Of a DNA stretch of 64,000 bases, positions 22,921 to 34,951 are shown piece after piece. How positions within the stretch are numbered: the stretch's first letter is position 1; every line of letters begins with the position of its first letter. The DNA comes from Gymnogyps californianus (taxonomy: Eukaryota > Chordata > Aves > Accipitriformes > Cathartidae): NCBI RefSeq assembly GCF_018139145.2, contig NC_059477.1, positions 31,475,502 through 31,539,501 of the forward strand, in the 5' to 3' direction. A model generated the notes under the pieces. It had not been told where the DNA came from. It saw only the letters and a program-made list of their open reading frames with translations, and searched no databases. The position numbers and the translations under genes were made by a program.

Positions 22921-25900
22921 TGGTGAGGGGCCCTGATCATTTGGCAACAGAAAGTATTCTTGACAGAGCTTAGACCCAACGCTGATACTCTAAATCTGTG
23001 GATCAACTCTAACCCGACTTCTGCCACTGAACTTCCTGCTTTGCAAAATGCTTTTTGCCCAGGCAACACGATGTGCAGAGACATATTCTCTTCAGGGTTC
23101 AGTGGCAGTCCAGATCTGGACAGGATTGAAGGCGCCCAAGGGTAAGAGTGATATTTTCCAAGCAGCACAGGTTTTGAGAGTTTTACTGCAGTGCTCTGGA
23201 GCCTTCTGCCAAGCAGGCAGGAAGGAGCCTATGTTCAGCCAGAAATGTGCATGAAACCTGGTGTCTGACAGACTAATCTATCATACACTGGAGACTTTCA
23301 ATAAACTCAGGGTGCCAAACGTGCTGGTTGAGGGTCCTAGGGTATATTTACAATCTGCCATATTTCTGCAAGCTGCAACTTGAAGCAACTCTTTTGGGAC
23401 ATCAGTCACTCCATTCAGTCTTCAGCTCCTAAGCCTGCATGATCCAGAGTTGTTTTAATGCTTATACAGCCAGGAGCAATAATAGCCAGGAAGGGGTACA
23501 CCCAGGCTGCTGTGCTCCCCCTAAAACAACCCTTGAAAGTTCATATAGCACCTTCCCTGCTCCCCAAACCAACCATATCTCCTTTCTTGCACCTACATAC
23601 TTGGCATTAACAGGCACATTCAGTTCAGCTCTAAATCAAGTATGAAAATCACCCCCGTCAAAGCATCCAGACTTGCATCACCAGCAGCTTAGTAGCTTTA
23701 CATTTACTGCAGAGAACTCTGGCAGTCCAGAATGATGTGCACTTTACTTGCCAGTTTTGAGTCCCTTGATGCAGCCTTTGCTCACTACCCTCTACCTCCG
23801 GGCTCTTCTTGGTAATGACTGTTTGTGACAAGGGCTCCTGAGCTGCAGTTCCCCATGCGACAGCCATGAGAGATGATCCTTTCCCATCTCCTGATGGAGC
23901 TGACAGCCCTCTTGGCAGGCAGAACTGTAAGGACTTCTGGTCATGACGCTTTCTGGCTGGTTTTCTACAGTAACACCTCCACTCGCTGTGAATGGCCAAC
24001 CCTCATAGCCATGCCTCTCACATCCACAGCCTCAGCAGGCTACTGCCCCGAGCTGACACCCCTGCAGTTTCCTTCTGGGAAAAGTCAAATGTTTCCTGTA
24101 GGGCTTCCCAGCCACTCTCTGTGCAGCCATTTGGTTGGGCACCATCCTCCTGTTGTCCAAGCTGTTTCCCTTCAGCTTGCTGTCGTGCCAGATTGTCACA
24201 CGGTGTCTCAACCATCCTCCTTTAAACCTTTTATGTTCTCCTCGCCAGGGAGCTCTTGTGAAGCATGCTTTTTGGCTCGACTCCAAGCAGGGTCTTTCAT
24301 ATCATCATTTCTTTACTGGCTCCTGTCTCTGCCCAGCCAGTAATGAGATGATAGTTTTGAGGAGAAAGGCTCCTTGAGGAGGTGGGATGTCACGGCTACG
24401 CTATGTACCTCCTCCACAAAACCCACCCTCCCTGGGGATTGGGCACCCTGCCTACAGCACAGGTGAGAGAGCAGAGCACTGCTGCTCCAATATGCAGGTG
24501 AAATCACTGCCTAGTGATCATATTTTCAATTTTTTTCTCAGTAATAATGAGGTCTAGAAAATTGTTTTTCCTCCTATTAAAATAAGCTCAAATAGTAATC
24601 ACATGCGCTCAAGAGCTGAAAAAAGCAGCAAATATTTCAAAACAATCACTCATTCACAGAAGAAAAACAGTACACTAGAATACTAACACTACATTTAAAA
24701 CAAAAACAAAACATGCAAACTATGAGTCAAAATGAAGGTTATGAATTTTTGAAATGTGTATTTTTATACTTAATGAAATGTGGCTCATAATATGGGTAGT
24801 GTGAGATTTACAATGTTCTAAACTATTCATATCCTTACTTGCAAGTGTTTGGATTTTACAAACGATGTGACAAGTAAATACGTTGCTTAGAAACCATGGT
24901 GGGCTTTTGAAACTAATTCTTTTGTTTCTGGGATTTTGACTTGGCAGGTATTTGGTGCAGTGGAGTTATCAAACTCCTCTGGTTTGCACTCAGACAGCAC
25001 CAGTCGTTCGGGGAGGGCTCTCAGATAAGGATAAAGCTTAAAAATATGAGGCTCATGTTATTCCAGCTCCCTGTCTGCATGGCATGCCCTCAATACCTCT
25101 TACAGTTTCAGTCATGCTGTGTCCAATTCCTGAAACCAAAAACCCTCATGAGCCCCAGGATCTTCTTTTCTTCTCGGAAGCATTTTCTGTGAAGCTTTGA
25201 AACACAGGATGAACTAAGCCAAAGAGATGCTGTGGTGAGGTCATACTGCTTTTCAATAGAGACAGAAAAAACTAGTCTAAAATAATTTATAACACTATCA
25301 TCTAAGAGAATGATGTTAACCAGGAAACTGAGAAGTGGGAGTACTTATAAGCGCCACCCTGATCCCAAACTCCTTCCACAGCCCCAAAATAGCTGGCGTT
25401 ACTACTAATATGATCTACAGTAGCACATTTAAACATGGTTAACATTTCAATTTAGGATTCATAAATTACACCCTGTAGAGATAGATAGAGACAGCTCCTA
25501 TCTCTTTGAGGTATTGTTTCATTTGCAAATTCAAGCAGATGTGCACGAGCAACTAATGACTCAAAAAATCACCCCTAAAAATAGTCCAGAACAAGGTGTG
25601 GATTTATCAGGGAAGGAGGGAGCAGAAACAGCTTTACTTCCCCTTCCCATTTCTCTGGCACAGCTCCAGGAGCTCAGCGCGCCCAGAGCTATGCAGCACC
25701 GAGGACCCCATCACGCCCCCATATTCATGCACCTCTCCCTGTCACCTCGCACGGGGTGGAAATGAGATGGTGAAGAGGGAAAGGGCTCAGTACTCCCCAC
25801 TTCCCCATACCAAGCCTGTATCCAACCCAAAAAAAACCACCCCGGGAAATTACATCTCCATTAACTCTATCAAGAATTGCTCGGCAGAGCTGTGTGGCAC

Positions 25901-27497
25901 CATTGAAACTTTCAGTCTCCCAGTCAGATGTGTAGTGCTTCACGAAAACTGACTTTTCCAAGCAACTTCTATAAATACTTGTTACTGCTTCCTCATGAGG
26001 CAATATACTGCAATATATTGTACTTCCAGTGGGAAGCTAAATTTGCTGTCATTCCCCTGTTTATAATGATATTGTAGCCTCATGTCTAACCACACTTGTA
26101 CAAACTCTTGTGGAGACAGAGACTCCCTCCAGGACATGTTGCTGGGGTTTGAGCAGGGGTGAAGCATGTCAGCATTAGCAGCATCTGCGCGGGGGGAAAC
26201 GTGCCGTGCAGCTGAATTATGTAAACCATAAATTCCTCAGAGCGACGTGCCTGTGTTTGTGCAATGCCTGGCAGAAGGCACTGTTCACAGCCGTCCCCAA
26301 AGCAATGCTGTTCTGAAGTAATAAATATTAATAATTGCTGGTTAAAGATTCCAGCACAGGTAAAGCCACGGCTTGAAAAGTAAAATGTTTCTGTATGAAA
26401 AGCAGGAGGGCCTCTGGCAATTTGAACAGCTACAGGAAGGTAAGTGTTATTATTTACTGCACAAATACACACAGAAAATGTATATTGAATCACACTTCAG
26501 TTGTCTCTGTGAAGCAAAAAACTCTCCCTCTGCTACACATCTTGCTCTTTTCTCTTGTTCATATCATGAGTTCTTCCAGCTCTGCTCCTCACCTCCCTGT
26601 CCTCTTATGCTGAATAGTCTGGGAAGAAAGCAGCCTCTTTCTCCATTTTCATTAATAGCAGAGTCTGCTACCACAATGTTATCTGATTTTAAATGTTATA
26701 CTTAAACTGATTAGTTAGACCATGCTTAGTCTTTTCTTTTTGGGTTGTCTTATCTGTTTATTATGCAATAAAAAATAGTTGTTGTTGGGGCTCATGATTC
26801 AACCACTCCTGATGTATATTATTTCAATGAACCATAGTTCTTTTCCCTGTTACAAATGCAGCTCTAGATTTGTTAGAGCTTGCCTATGCTCATCTTGTGT
26901 GTTTCCACCCTCCTCTTATGGCATCCTAAATAAAAATAATGTTTAAAAATAAAGGAAAATACACGCTGATTGTATAAAATAGGCCAGAACAACAGAGTTG
27001 CACCAAAATGCATTAGGTGAGGATCTGGCTATATGAGCAAGATGAAGCGAACAAGTTGTGGAGTGAATTCTAAGAGAGAAGAAAGCAATCCTTTACATTG
27101 CCACTACGACTTATACAAAGGTGCATCAATGAACCTGGTACAGAGGGAAAGTCTCGCCATGGCAAAAAACCCATAAAGTCAAATTCTGTGCTGGCAGAGG
27201 GTTGTTGCAGAATGATTTACTATAACTCTTCTAACATTCACGATACCAAGGGAGATGCCAGCATTCTGCTTCATTAACCAGTCATTTTGATTGCATCATT
27301 TCTTTTTTCAAAAATTCTAGTAATTTTCTCTTCTTTGCAATTATACTAGGACTCTAAATCCCTCCACATAAATTACAGCTTTCTTACTGAGGTGGAGACT
27401 GGCCACATAAGCTGGAAACACACTCTCCTCTGAAGCCAGAACCTGAAGAGAAAGAGCTTGAGCAGTAACCCTGGGCTAATTAAAAGATTATCTTTAC

Positions 27498-27597
27498 CTT
27501 GCTCCCACAATGAGCTGGTTCCTGTTGGCATCCAGTGCAAGCTGAGAAAAGTCATGCACACCTGGATAGGTGAAATTCGACACCCAGGGCTTCAGAT
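27498..27597 (-). CDS. SEMA5B: SEMA5B second coding exon (start of Sema domain)
   Basis: This 100-base exon encodes residues 52-84 plus two bases of codon 85. It opens after a strong acceptor (long T/C-rich tract, then GTTGCAG) and closes at GCAAG followed by GTAAAG. The peptide contains DLKPWVSNFTYPG, then DFSQLALD, then NQLIVGA. The PWVSNFTYPG segment matches SEMA5B as I recall it and differs from the SEMA5A equivalent (PWLREF type), which is the main reason for the paralogue call. These residues form the entry into the seven-bladed Sema beta-propeller. An N-glycosylation sequon (Asn59-Phe-Thr) is present. The entry phase (AT of GAT) and exit phase (AG of an Arg codon) fit the flanking exons exactly. 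The exon stands alone between introns of 15.4 and 13.9 kb. Confidence 0.92.
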
Positions 27598-30500
27598 CTG
27601 CAACGAAAATGGAAAGCAGAAAACAATAAAGCTGCTCTAGAAGCAGTGAGTTCACCCGGACATCCACTAATGGATTTCCTACCGAGTTATCTGTCAGGGG
27701 AAGGCTAAATAATAATCTATTTAAAGGGTTTCTATTTATTCTGATTCTCCACAGAATGTGCAAAAAACCGCACGTAAACGCAGAGCTGTCTCAGCAGTTA
27801 TTTTCACATCCAAGATGGAGTGTCAGCATTGGTTTTGGAGACAACAGCAGCTCAATTTTACTTCTGTTAAAACTGGGGAACCATCTTCAGTGTCAGGGTT
27901 AACTGGTGTAAAGGGACTGGGTTGCCTGCTGTAACACCTCCATAGCCTTGCCTTCTGTGCTAAGCAAAGGGAAACTGCTGCCCTCCAGAAAGAGAAGGTG
28001 CAGTCAACTGATTGAAAACCAAGTTAGAGTAGAAGCGATCTGCACTCAAGACCTGGCTGCTCCAATGACAGGTTTTACCTTCTCTTTCAGGTTTTAGGTT
28101 CTCTTCTAGGTTTTTCTTTACCTAACATCTGGGATCCCTATCAGTTAAATCCTTCCTTAATTTAGATGGAGGGGGTCATCACAGCATCTCTGTGGCTGAG
28201 AGACTGCACAAGTTTGAGACTGGCTCTATCAACTAGCTTGGATTTTCCAATCTAGGCAATTGTCCAAACTGCAATCACACAAGTTAAATGCAAAGCAATA
28301 GATTTAGCTACGCTGTGCTCATGGAGACAAAGCTCTTCCAAAAGCTACATTTATTAACACAACGTCCATTGAGAGATCCAGGGCAGATAGTCCTGATGTA
28401 ATAAAAAATATGCCTGTTTAAAGAAAAATCTGAATTACTATTTTTAGGGTACTCTCAGGCATGATGCTAGGGCATTCGTAGAATCCCAGCTTTCAATACA
28501 GTTACCAACTTTGACCTTGCGCGTATCACAGATCACAGAATTTCAACCTCTCACCTTACACCTTTACTGCACGAAATAACTGGGGATAGATTCATACGTA
28601 TCTTTCAGAAAGTCATCCAGCTTTACTGTGAGGATTTCTCTTGAGAATTTATTCCAACTGGTAACTACTCTGGCTGTTAAATGCATGGAGAATACCAAAT
28701 ATCTGAGGGAGCAAGGCACAAATGAGACCAAATCAGTATATCTGTAATCCCTCTGTGACCTGTGGACAAGTAACCCTGCCTCATTCAGGGACTGGATGTT
28801 GAAGATCCAGGAGGCTCAACATGAAAGGTAATATCTTCTGGCCTCATGCCAACAGGATACCAATACACAGGCCAATGACCTGATGACTCATAACAATAAC
28901 GATGCAGTTCAGACCAGTTCAAAAGAGCTCTGAAAAAACATGCTCCATCATTGTCATTTTATATCCCCAATGATAAACTGAGAAGTCTCGCTGAAGGCAG
29001 TCAGGTTTGAACGTTTTGTTGTAGGCTTTAGTTCCCCTTTCCACAGGGGTGAGATGACAATGCTGACGAGGAATCTCATTAAGGCCTTTGGCGTCTTGGC
29101 ATGCTTTGTAGGATTACAGATGTGCAATGGTTTAAAACCTTTGACGTAGGCATATTTGTTGAGCAATTTCAAGTCCCTTCTCCCTCCAGGGACGGATGAA
29201 ACCTAATAAAGCACTTCAGTTATCAAAACCTTAAGAAAACACATATAAAAGTCCCTACACTCCACTTTGCCTCTCTTTCCAAAACAGAACCTTGTCGTGG
29301 AGCTTCTGCCTCTGCCCTGACCACCACCATGTTTCATAACAGCTCCTAAGCACCCTCACCATGGAGCTGGACACCATCAGGCCTGGTCCCATGCCCCGCC
29401 TAACTGGACGCTGCCAGGGCCTCTCCGACAATGAGACGTCCATCCTCGCAATCTAAAAACCCTGTCGCCGGGAGCTGGAGGCTTCCAGCCCTTCTCAGCA
29501 TTCCTGTCACACTGCATAACCACACACAACATGTGTACCTCCTCTGCTCTTCAGTGAAAAGGCATGAGTTAAGGAATAACTCAGCCCGTCTAACCTTCAA
29601 GCATCCCCACCTCCTACACTCCTGTGGGACCCTTAATGATGTACTAGCACCAGGGAGGCACCGCAGTTTCACCTCTGGCATTCTCCTAACTAATGGGGCT
29701 CTGTCTTCTTTTCCTATAGCTCTTTGGCTGCAGAGACATTTCTGAGCCAAGCAGCAGAACCAGCAACAATAACACCTTTCAGGCAGGTTAGCCAGCTGAC
29801 ATGTGCTGCAGATCTCCTGGCACTTCTGTTGGCTGACGGGGGTGGGATTAGGGGATTGCTATATAATGATGATACCTTTTAAGGATCTTGCTTTTAGGCC
29901 ATAATTTCTCTTGTCATTTTACCTCCTCTCCTACCAACTCTTTCCTTCTAACTAACCCACTATTACAGTGCAGTGGCAGGAAGAATATTTCTTCATTTGC
30001 TGCTCTAAGCAAAAGCTCTCACTTCAGAGAGGTACGCTCATCAGTTCTTCCTTTTAATGGCAAGCTCTGACAAATTACAGGTAAAAATAATTAAAAAAAA
30101 ATTAAAGGCAGTAGGTGGCTTGAATCTTTCCATGTTGGCTGAAATGTCAATCAAGCCCAAGAAATAACAGGCAGTGTCTTGATTTCTATTACTACTGCAG
30201 GTGGTAGAACTTATAAAGAAACCCTTCCCGGTTATTAAATTAAAGGCTGCAAGGCATGCATCCTCATAGCAAAATTAAGCTTTTATAGGCATGTAGTTGG
30301 AGATTATTAAACCCAGCATGGTCCCAGATAAGAATGTCTAAATGTGAGTTGTCAGAATTAATGCTAAACGGCACATTTTCCTTCCCAACCTTCTTTCTTC
30401 CTGTTGAGAGGGAAGGGATAAAGTGGAATGGAAATGCAACCAAGAGTCAGGACATGGGTCTTTTTCCATTTGACACATTCAAATCTATGCTCAGACCACA

Positions 30501-31262
30501 AGCATCCCTAAGGATAGTTCCAGCCTTTCATTCTGAAACTAGCTCCGTTCTGCAAGGTAAGTGTTGCCCTGGGTCTATCCCATATTAGCTAAAGTTTACA
30601 CATATGGACCCAATGAACTCCAAGAGTTTGCTTCTATTTGACCTTTCTCAAAAGGCTGATTTTTCCAGTGCTGACTCTTTAATTTGGCTGGAAACCTTCA
30701 GTGCTGGGGCATGTTTACATTTGCAAAAGTATCTGTTTAAAAACAGTATGAAAAATTAAAAACCAAGGCCCTGGCTTTGCATGTCGGCAGCAGGAGTCGG
30801 AAAGCTAGGAACCACATGGCTTAGGGGCAAAATGTTCATCAAGGCCTCCGTTGTGCTTCTCATCTCTAATCATTTCCAGGGGGTTAAAGATCCATGCTCT
30901 CACTTCCTCCACACAAGGACCAACGAACAAAAGTTTAATAGTTTCCAACACCGTCCATTGCCAGACATCTGATTCAGAGCCTCTAAAGCTCTGCAAGTCC
31001 CTCCACAGCTCAAGGTGGTTCAGGTATACAGCTGCAAAGAAGACAAAGCTTCGCAGGAAATGTAAGCCTGCAGACACAGTTGTGCTCAGGCTATTATGCA
31101 TGCATAAGACAAGGTGAAAAGAGGCCCTCTGCCATTTCGGAGGGTGGTCCCTGCAGCCTGCTAACATGCTGCTCTTCACTGGCTTCCTGAGAGTACAGGA
31201 CTGGGACAAGGATTAGTCAGCTGCACAAAGGATGGTGTGCCAATCACAGGAGCTGGGTTTAA

Positions 31263-31333
31263 GGGCCTGATCCAGAGGCTCTTCAAATCATTGGTGGTTT
31301 TCCACTGAGCTTGATGGGTTTTGGATCAGCTTC
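31263..31333. mobile_element. Short MITE-like fossil (Harbinger-type ends) with TAA flanks
   Basis: The element begins GGGCCTGATCC and ends GGATCAGCTTC, a partly decayed inverted repeat. The trinucleotide TAA lies directly outside each end, at 31260-31262 and 31334-31336, as expected for the three-base target duplication of PIF/Harbinger elements. The middle contains TTGGTGGTTTTCCACTGAG and TTGATGGG, matching an old amniote repeat family in which GGGCCTGATCC ends surround CATTGACTTCAATGGG-type sequence. The family name (AmnHarb or Chompy-like) is my recollection and is unverified. Confidence 0.5.
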
Positions 31334-31930
31334 TAAAGATGTGGTAAACCTGGTAAGACTTGAGCCTTCATCTCCTCAAAACCAGCTGCTCCCCACCTCA
31401 CCCTTACACTGTGTGTTTTGGAGGAAAGAAGTACGTGAACACAGAGTTGAGACTTCCCTGCCTGAAAGACAGCATTTACTGCTTCATCTCACTTGAGCCC
31501 ACTTGTAGCTCCCATCTCAAGCAGGCCGTAACAGCTTTGTGCATCCAGCACACATCACACAAGAGCAGAGAGGTTAAATGCCCATGCCTTGAAATTGCAA
31601 AGCCATTGCTAGGTGCATGGAGCATGGCTAACCACTGTGTTATTCAAGAACATCTCTTCCGGAATAATTCTCGGATTGATTTCCTATCATCTGGAGCAAA
31701 AGAAACTAAACTAAACAGGACCAAGGATTCTTTGTGCAAAATAAGGGTATACCCACATATACAGACTAACCATGCTCCTATCTAACCATGCTCCTATCCT
31801 AGGATTGCACAGAAAAGCTTCAAAGGTATCATAAAAAGACCTTAAGGGAGGAAGATAGGGAAGCTGAACAAGAAGGAAGATTCAAAAGGAACCCCATTCC
31901 CGAAAAGACAACCTGAACCCCATACATTAC

Positions 31931-32105
31931 ATAAAGCCCCTGTAAAATAAGCTGATTCAACAGTAAAAGTTTGTGCAATGAAGTAGAGCATATATATAGC
32001 ACTTGGGGCCTGCCAAACTCAATGGGAATAAATAAATAGCTGTTCTGCAGATATTCAGACCTACTTTTGTGCAGTGTTAACTTGACCACACATTGAGTGC
32101 TTCCC
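31931..32105. repeat. Unclassified interspersed repeat, copy 1
   Basis: This copy aligns in direct orientation with 49273-49450 over roughly 175 bp. Shared blocks in order are AAGCTGATTCAACA-AAAA (one indel), CCTGCCAAACTCAATGGG, AATAAATAAATA, TCAGACCT-CTTTT and TGACCACACATTGAGTGC. Several AATAAA-type motifs are present, which could mean an LTR or LINE end, but no terminal TG/CA or inverted ends were identified. The family is not recognised. Confidence 0.6.
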
Positions 32106-34035
32106 TTACTGCCTCAGTATGGTCTTTTATAAGTTCTCTTAACTCAGCTTACTAGTTCATGACATGTTTAATTACTGTGTGTGATTATTTCAGCATTCCT
32201 GGGGAGGCCCAGATGACAGCCATGGCTTCTGTAACTCTACGATCTCCTCCCCTTTTGGTTTGCTTCAGCCCTGGCACAGGACAAACCATGTATAGTGACT
32301 GGCAGATACTCCAGTTTGCAAGTACTCAACCACTTAGATCTTTTTCAGACCACCCACTAGCTTGGAGGACTCTCGGTGTTGGATCCCAACCATGACCAAC
32401 AGATGCAAATCACTTTGTAACATAAGGTAAGGTCTCAGGCTGTCTTCTTGGTATAGACTGATGAAATATCCCCTTTTCAGAATCGGATCTACCATCTCAG
32501 ACCATCCTCTTCTTCAATTATCCTCAGTATTCAGAGCATTTTTCACGAAGTAGACAGTTACCTGCTAAGACTGAGGCCACAGTTTCCATTCTGTGTGGGT
32601 CACTGACCAGAACCCATCAGAGACAAAGCAAACAAGGCTGTAACCAAAGATCAGAAGGCTAATGACTACCCATGCTACCACCTGTCTTCTCAAAAGCAGC
32701 AAGCATAGACAATTCCAAGAATGCATAGAAGTTAAAGTCAAATTACAGCATTATCTTTATTAGACTGACAATGAATCCTATTTTAATATCAGCTTCATTT
32801 TAAATTTTAGCTCTCTGTTGTAGGTCACACCACAGGTTAGTGCAATAGTCTTTGGAAAATAACTTTCGCTCCTACCCCATGCTGAGATGTAAAAGTAGCC
32901 TCCACAACACAAAACCACTCCACAATTCAGCAAATTTATCAGGGGAAGGAGAAATCTTTTGCTGCACGGGCAGAGCTGAGCAAACAAATGTGTCAGCACT
33001 CAGAGCTCAACTTTATTCATGAGGCCAAAAAACTCAAGCTGGCTTTACCCCAGAAGTCCTCCTACACATACATATCACCCTGCTGTCTTGTCTTCCCATC
33101 ACCACCTCCACCTCATTACTGGTATTCTCTCTTTCTTTAACCTGATCCACTGAAATCTTTAATTGTACATTAAATATATCCTCACCCCAACTGCTGCAAT
33201 TTCTAGCTTCATTGCCTTCTTAAATCTCTGATCTCCACTCACAGTTGGCTGTTGGAAGAGTACACGCCCTTCAATGAAATGGGCCAAACCAGCAGTTTAC
33301 TTCTCTCTACCCTCAATACCCAAATCCAACTCGGATGTTCTTCCAGCTGTCTCATTTTCACGGTTTCATTCAGTTTACCCCTCTGTCCCCACATTCACCT
33401 CCGCTCCCACTCCTGCTTTCTTTTCCAGCATTCTTCACTTTCCAGTCATGTTTCTACCTCATTTCCTGCCCACTCAATCAATTCTTCCTGTTTACGAAAC
33501 TCCTCCTCAGATGAAAGAAACAATGAGCTAACCCATGAGTGGCCTGAGAGTCACTGTGGTAGCTGCTTGCAGTGAGCCATTCCCTTTCAATGAGATCCAA
33601 GAAGCAAAAGAGTTGTTAATGTCCCTCTCCAACCTGTCCAAGAATATGTGGATAGGAGATGACTGGAAGAAGAAAGAATATGACTTTTTCTCTCTTGGTA
33701 CTGTGAAAGAGGGAATAGTCTCATCTCTCAGCTACCAAGGAATAGAAGGAGACAGAAGAAAAGGCTCCGCTCTTTACCACCCTGAAGGGAAAAAAAAGAA
33801 CCAAAGACTCAGGTCATACCTTCACAGAGCCATAGGAATCACAATAATCATAGTAACCTAGACATGTTATCATTTAAAGTTATGTCAAATCTAGATGATT
33901 TTGTGCCTCTCCCCTCACTGCCTACAGCTCCTCCTTGAACTGACCTTGCTGAGTTTCTTCCATCCCAAGAGAGAAATGACATCTGGAGATGTAGGCATGG
34001 TTCCAAGTGCCCAATAGCACTGACAATCGAGTCCT

Positions 34036-34170
34036 CTGTCTTGGGCAAATCATGAAACTATTTAGTGTCTTAGTGCTTTCAATTGTTAAATGGGTTTAGG
34101 GATACTGGCTGGGGCATCAAGACATAATTATCTGTAAAGCATGCAATGTACAGGAGGCACTAACTGTTGC
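34036..34170 (+). mobile_element. MIR-like CORE-SINE fossil
   Basis: CTGTCTTGGGCAAATCATGA, CTATTTAGTGTCTTAGTGC, TTTCAATTGTTAAATGGG and, further on, GTAAAGCATGCAATGTACAG follow the order of the MIR consensus (CCTTGGGCAAGTCAC, CTCTGTGCCTCAG, TTTCCTCATCTGTAAAATGGG, tail). Confidence 0.58.
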
Positions 34171-34804
34171 TAATGCATACCGAGCATCTTGACTCTTTGT
34201 TTCCTAAATTTTAATCATTTCTTCAAAACAAGTGTTGCTAAATTGTTTCAATATGGAGAAAAAAGAACTTAGTCCAAACCTAGTTTTTGCAAAAGTACAA
34301 TTATGACTGCTTGTTTATTTACTTTTTTATTATTAATATGGAGCAGCTGGCAAAACACACCATTCTATCAGGAAGAACCCAGGGATTCAATCCCAGATAA
34401 AGAAAACACCAGAAAAAAAGCATGAACTAGTGCTCACTTCCAGTACGGGACAGTGTGCTGTTAAGTTGTCCTGGGCCCCTCTCAAGGAAAGAGATCGAAG
34501 GACTGCAAGTCACATTCCCAGTTTGGCACATTTCTACAGTTCTTCAGCATTTCTGCTCCATCAGAGAGGCCAGTCTTGGCCCATTCTCTGTTTCACTTGG
34601 GTTCCTATTTGCACATGGTGAAGGGCAGGCAGAAGCTCAATCAAGACCTGCCCCAGGGGAGAGCCAGGACACTTCCACTCGGTGAGTCCCCAGGCCTCAG
34701 GCTGGGGGACTGGGAAAGCAGTCATTTAACAGGAAAGAGGCTCTTCCCTCTTCAGCATGGCTCCTATTGCTCAGACCCCCACAAGACCTCAAACCCCAGC
34801 TAAC

Positions 34805-34951
34805 ATAGAATCATAGAATCATTTAGGTTGGAAAAGACCTTTAAGATCATTGAGTCCAACCGTAAACCTAACACTGCCAAGTCCACCACTAAACCATGTC
34901 CCAAAGTGCCACATCTACACTTTTACATACCTCCAGGGGTGGTGACTCAAC
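34805..34951 (-). mobile_element. CR1 LINE 3'-end fragment (about 147 bp)
   Basis: The plus strand starts with two copies of the CR1 terminal 8-mer (ATAGAATC type), then TTAGGTTGGAAAAGACC and GAGTCCAACC, which together are the signature of the reverse-complemented CR1 3' UTR. Similarity to the 63.1-kb copy stops at about 34951, just after GGTGACTCAAC. Only the 3' UTR and the last few codons of ORF2 remain. It lies in an SEMA5B intron, in the same orientation as the gene. Confidence 0.93.

Larger units (their letters stand above)
13549..27497 (-). other. SEMA5B: SEMA5B intron between second and third coding exons (13.9 kb)
   Basis: Both ends are clear GT-AG sites in matching phase (2). Inside are a MIR-like fossil near 16.63 kb, a truncated CR1 near 18.09-18.42 kb, a good MIR-like fossil at 18.73-18.89 kb, and an apparently split MIR at 22.59-22.92 kb. 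A block at about 26.17-26.36 kb has the look of a conserved element. I see nothing recognisable in 13549-16600, 18900-22580 or 22930-26170. The open frame at 23873-24343 (156 codons) overlaps frames on the other strand and has no recognised homology. Confidence 0.85.

Noticed and set aside
23873..24343. 156-codon open frame on the plus strand
   Set aside because: It overlaps other open frames on both strands, has no recognised domain, and lies inside an SEMA5B intron. It is most likely chance.
31360..31785. 141-codon open frame on the plus strand
   Set aside because: It has no recognised motif, starts inside the right flank of the MITE-like fossil, and has no supporting splice or promoter context.
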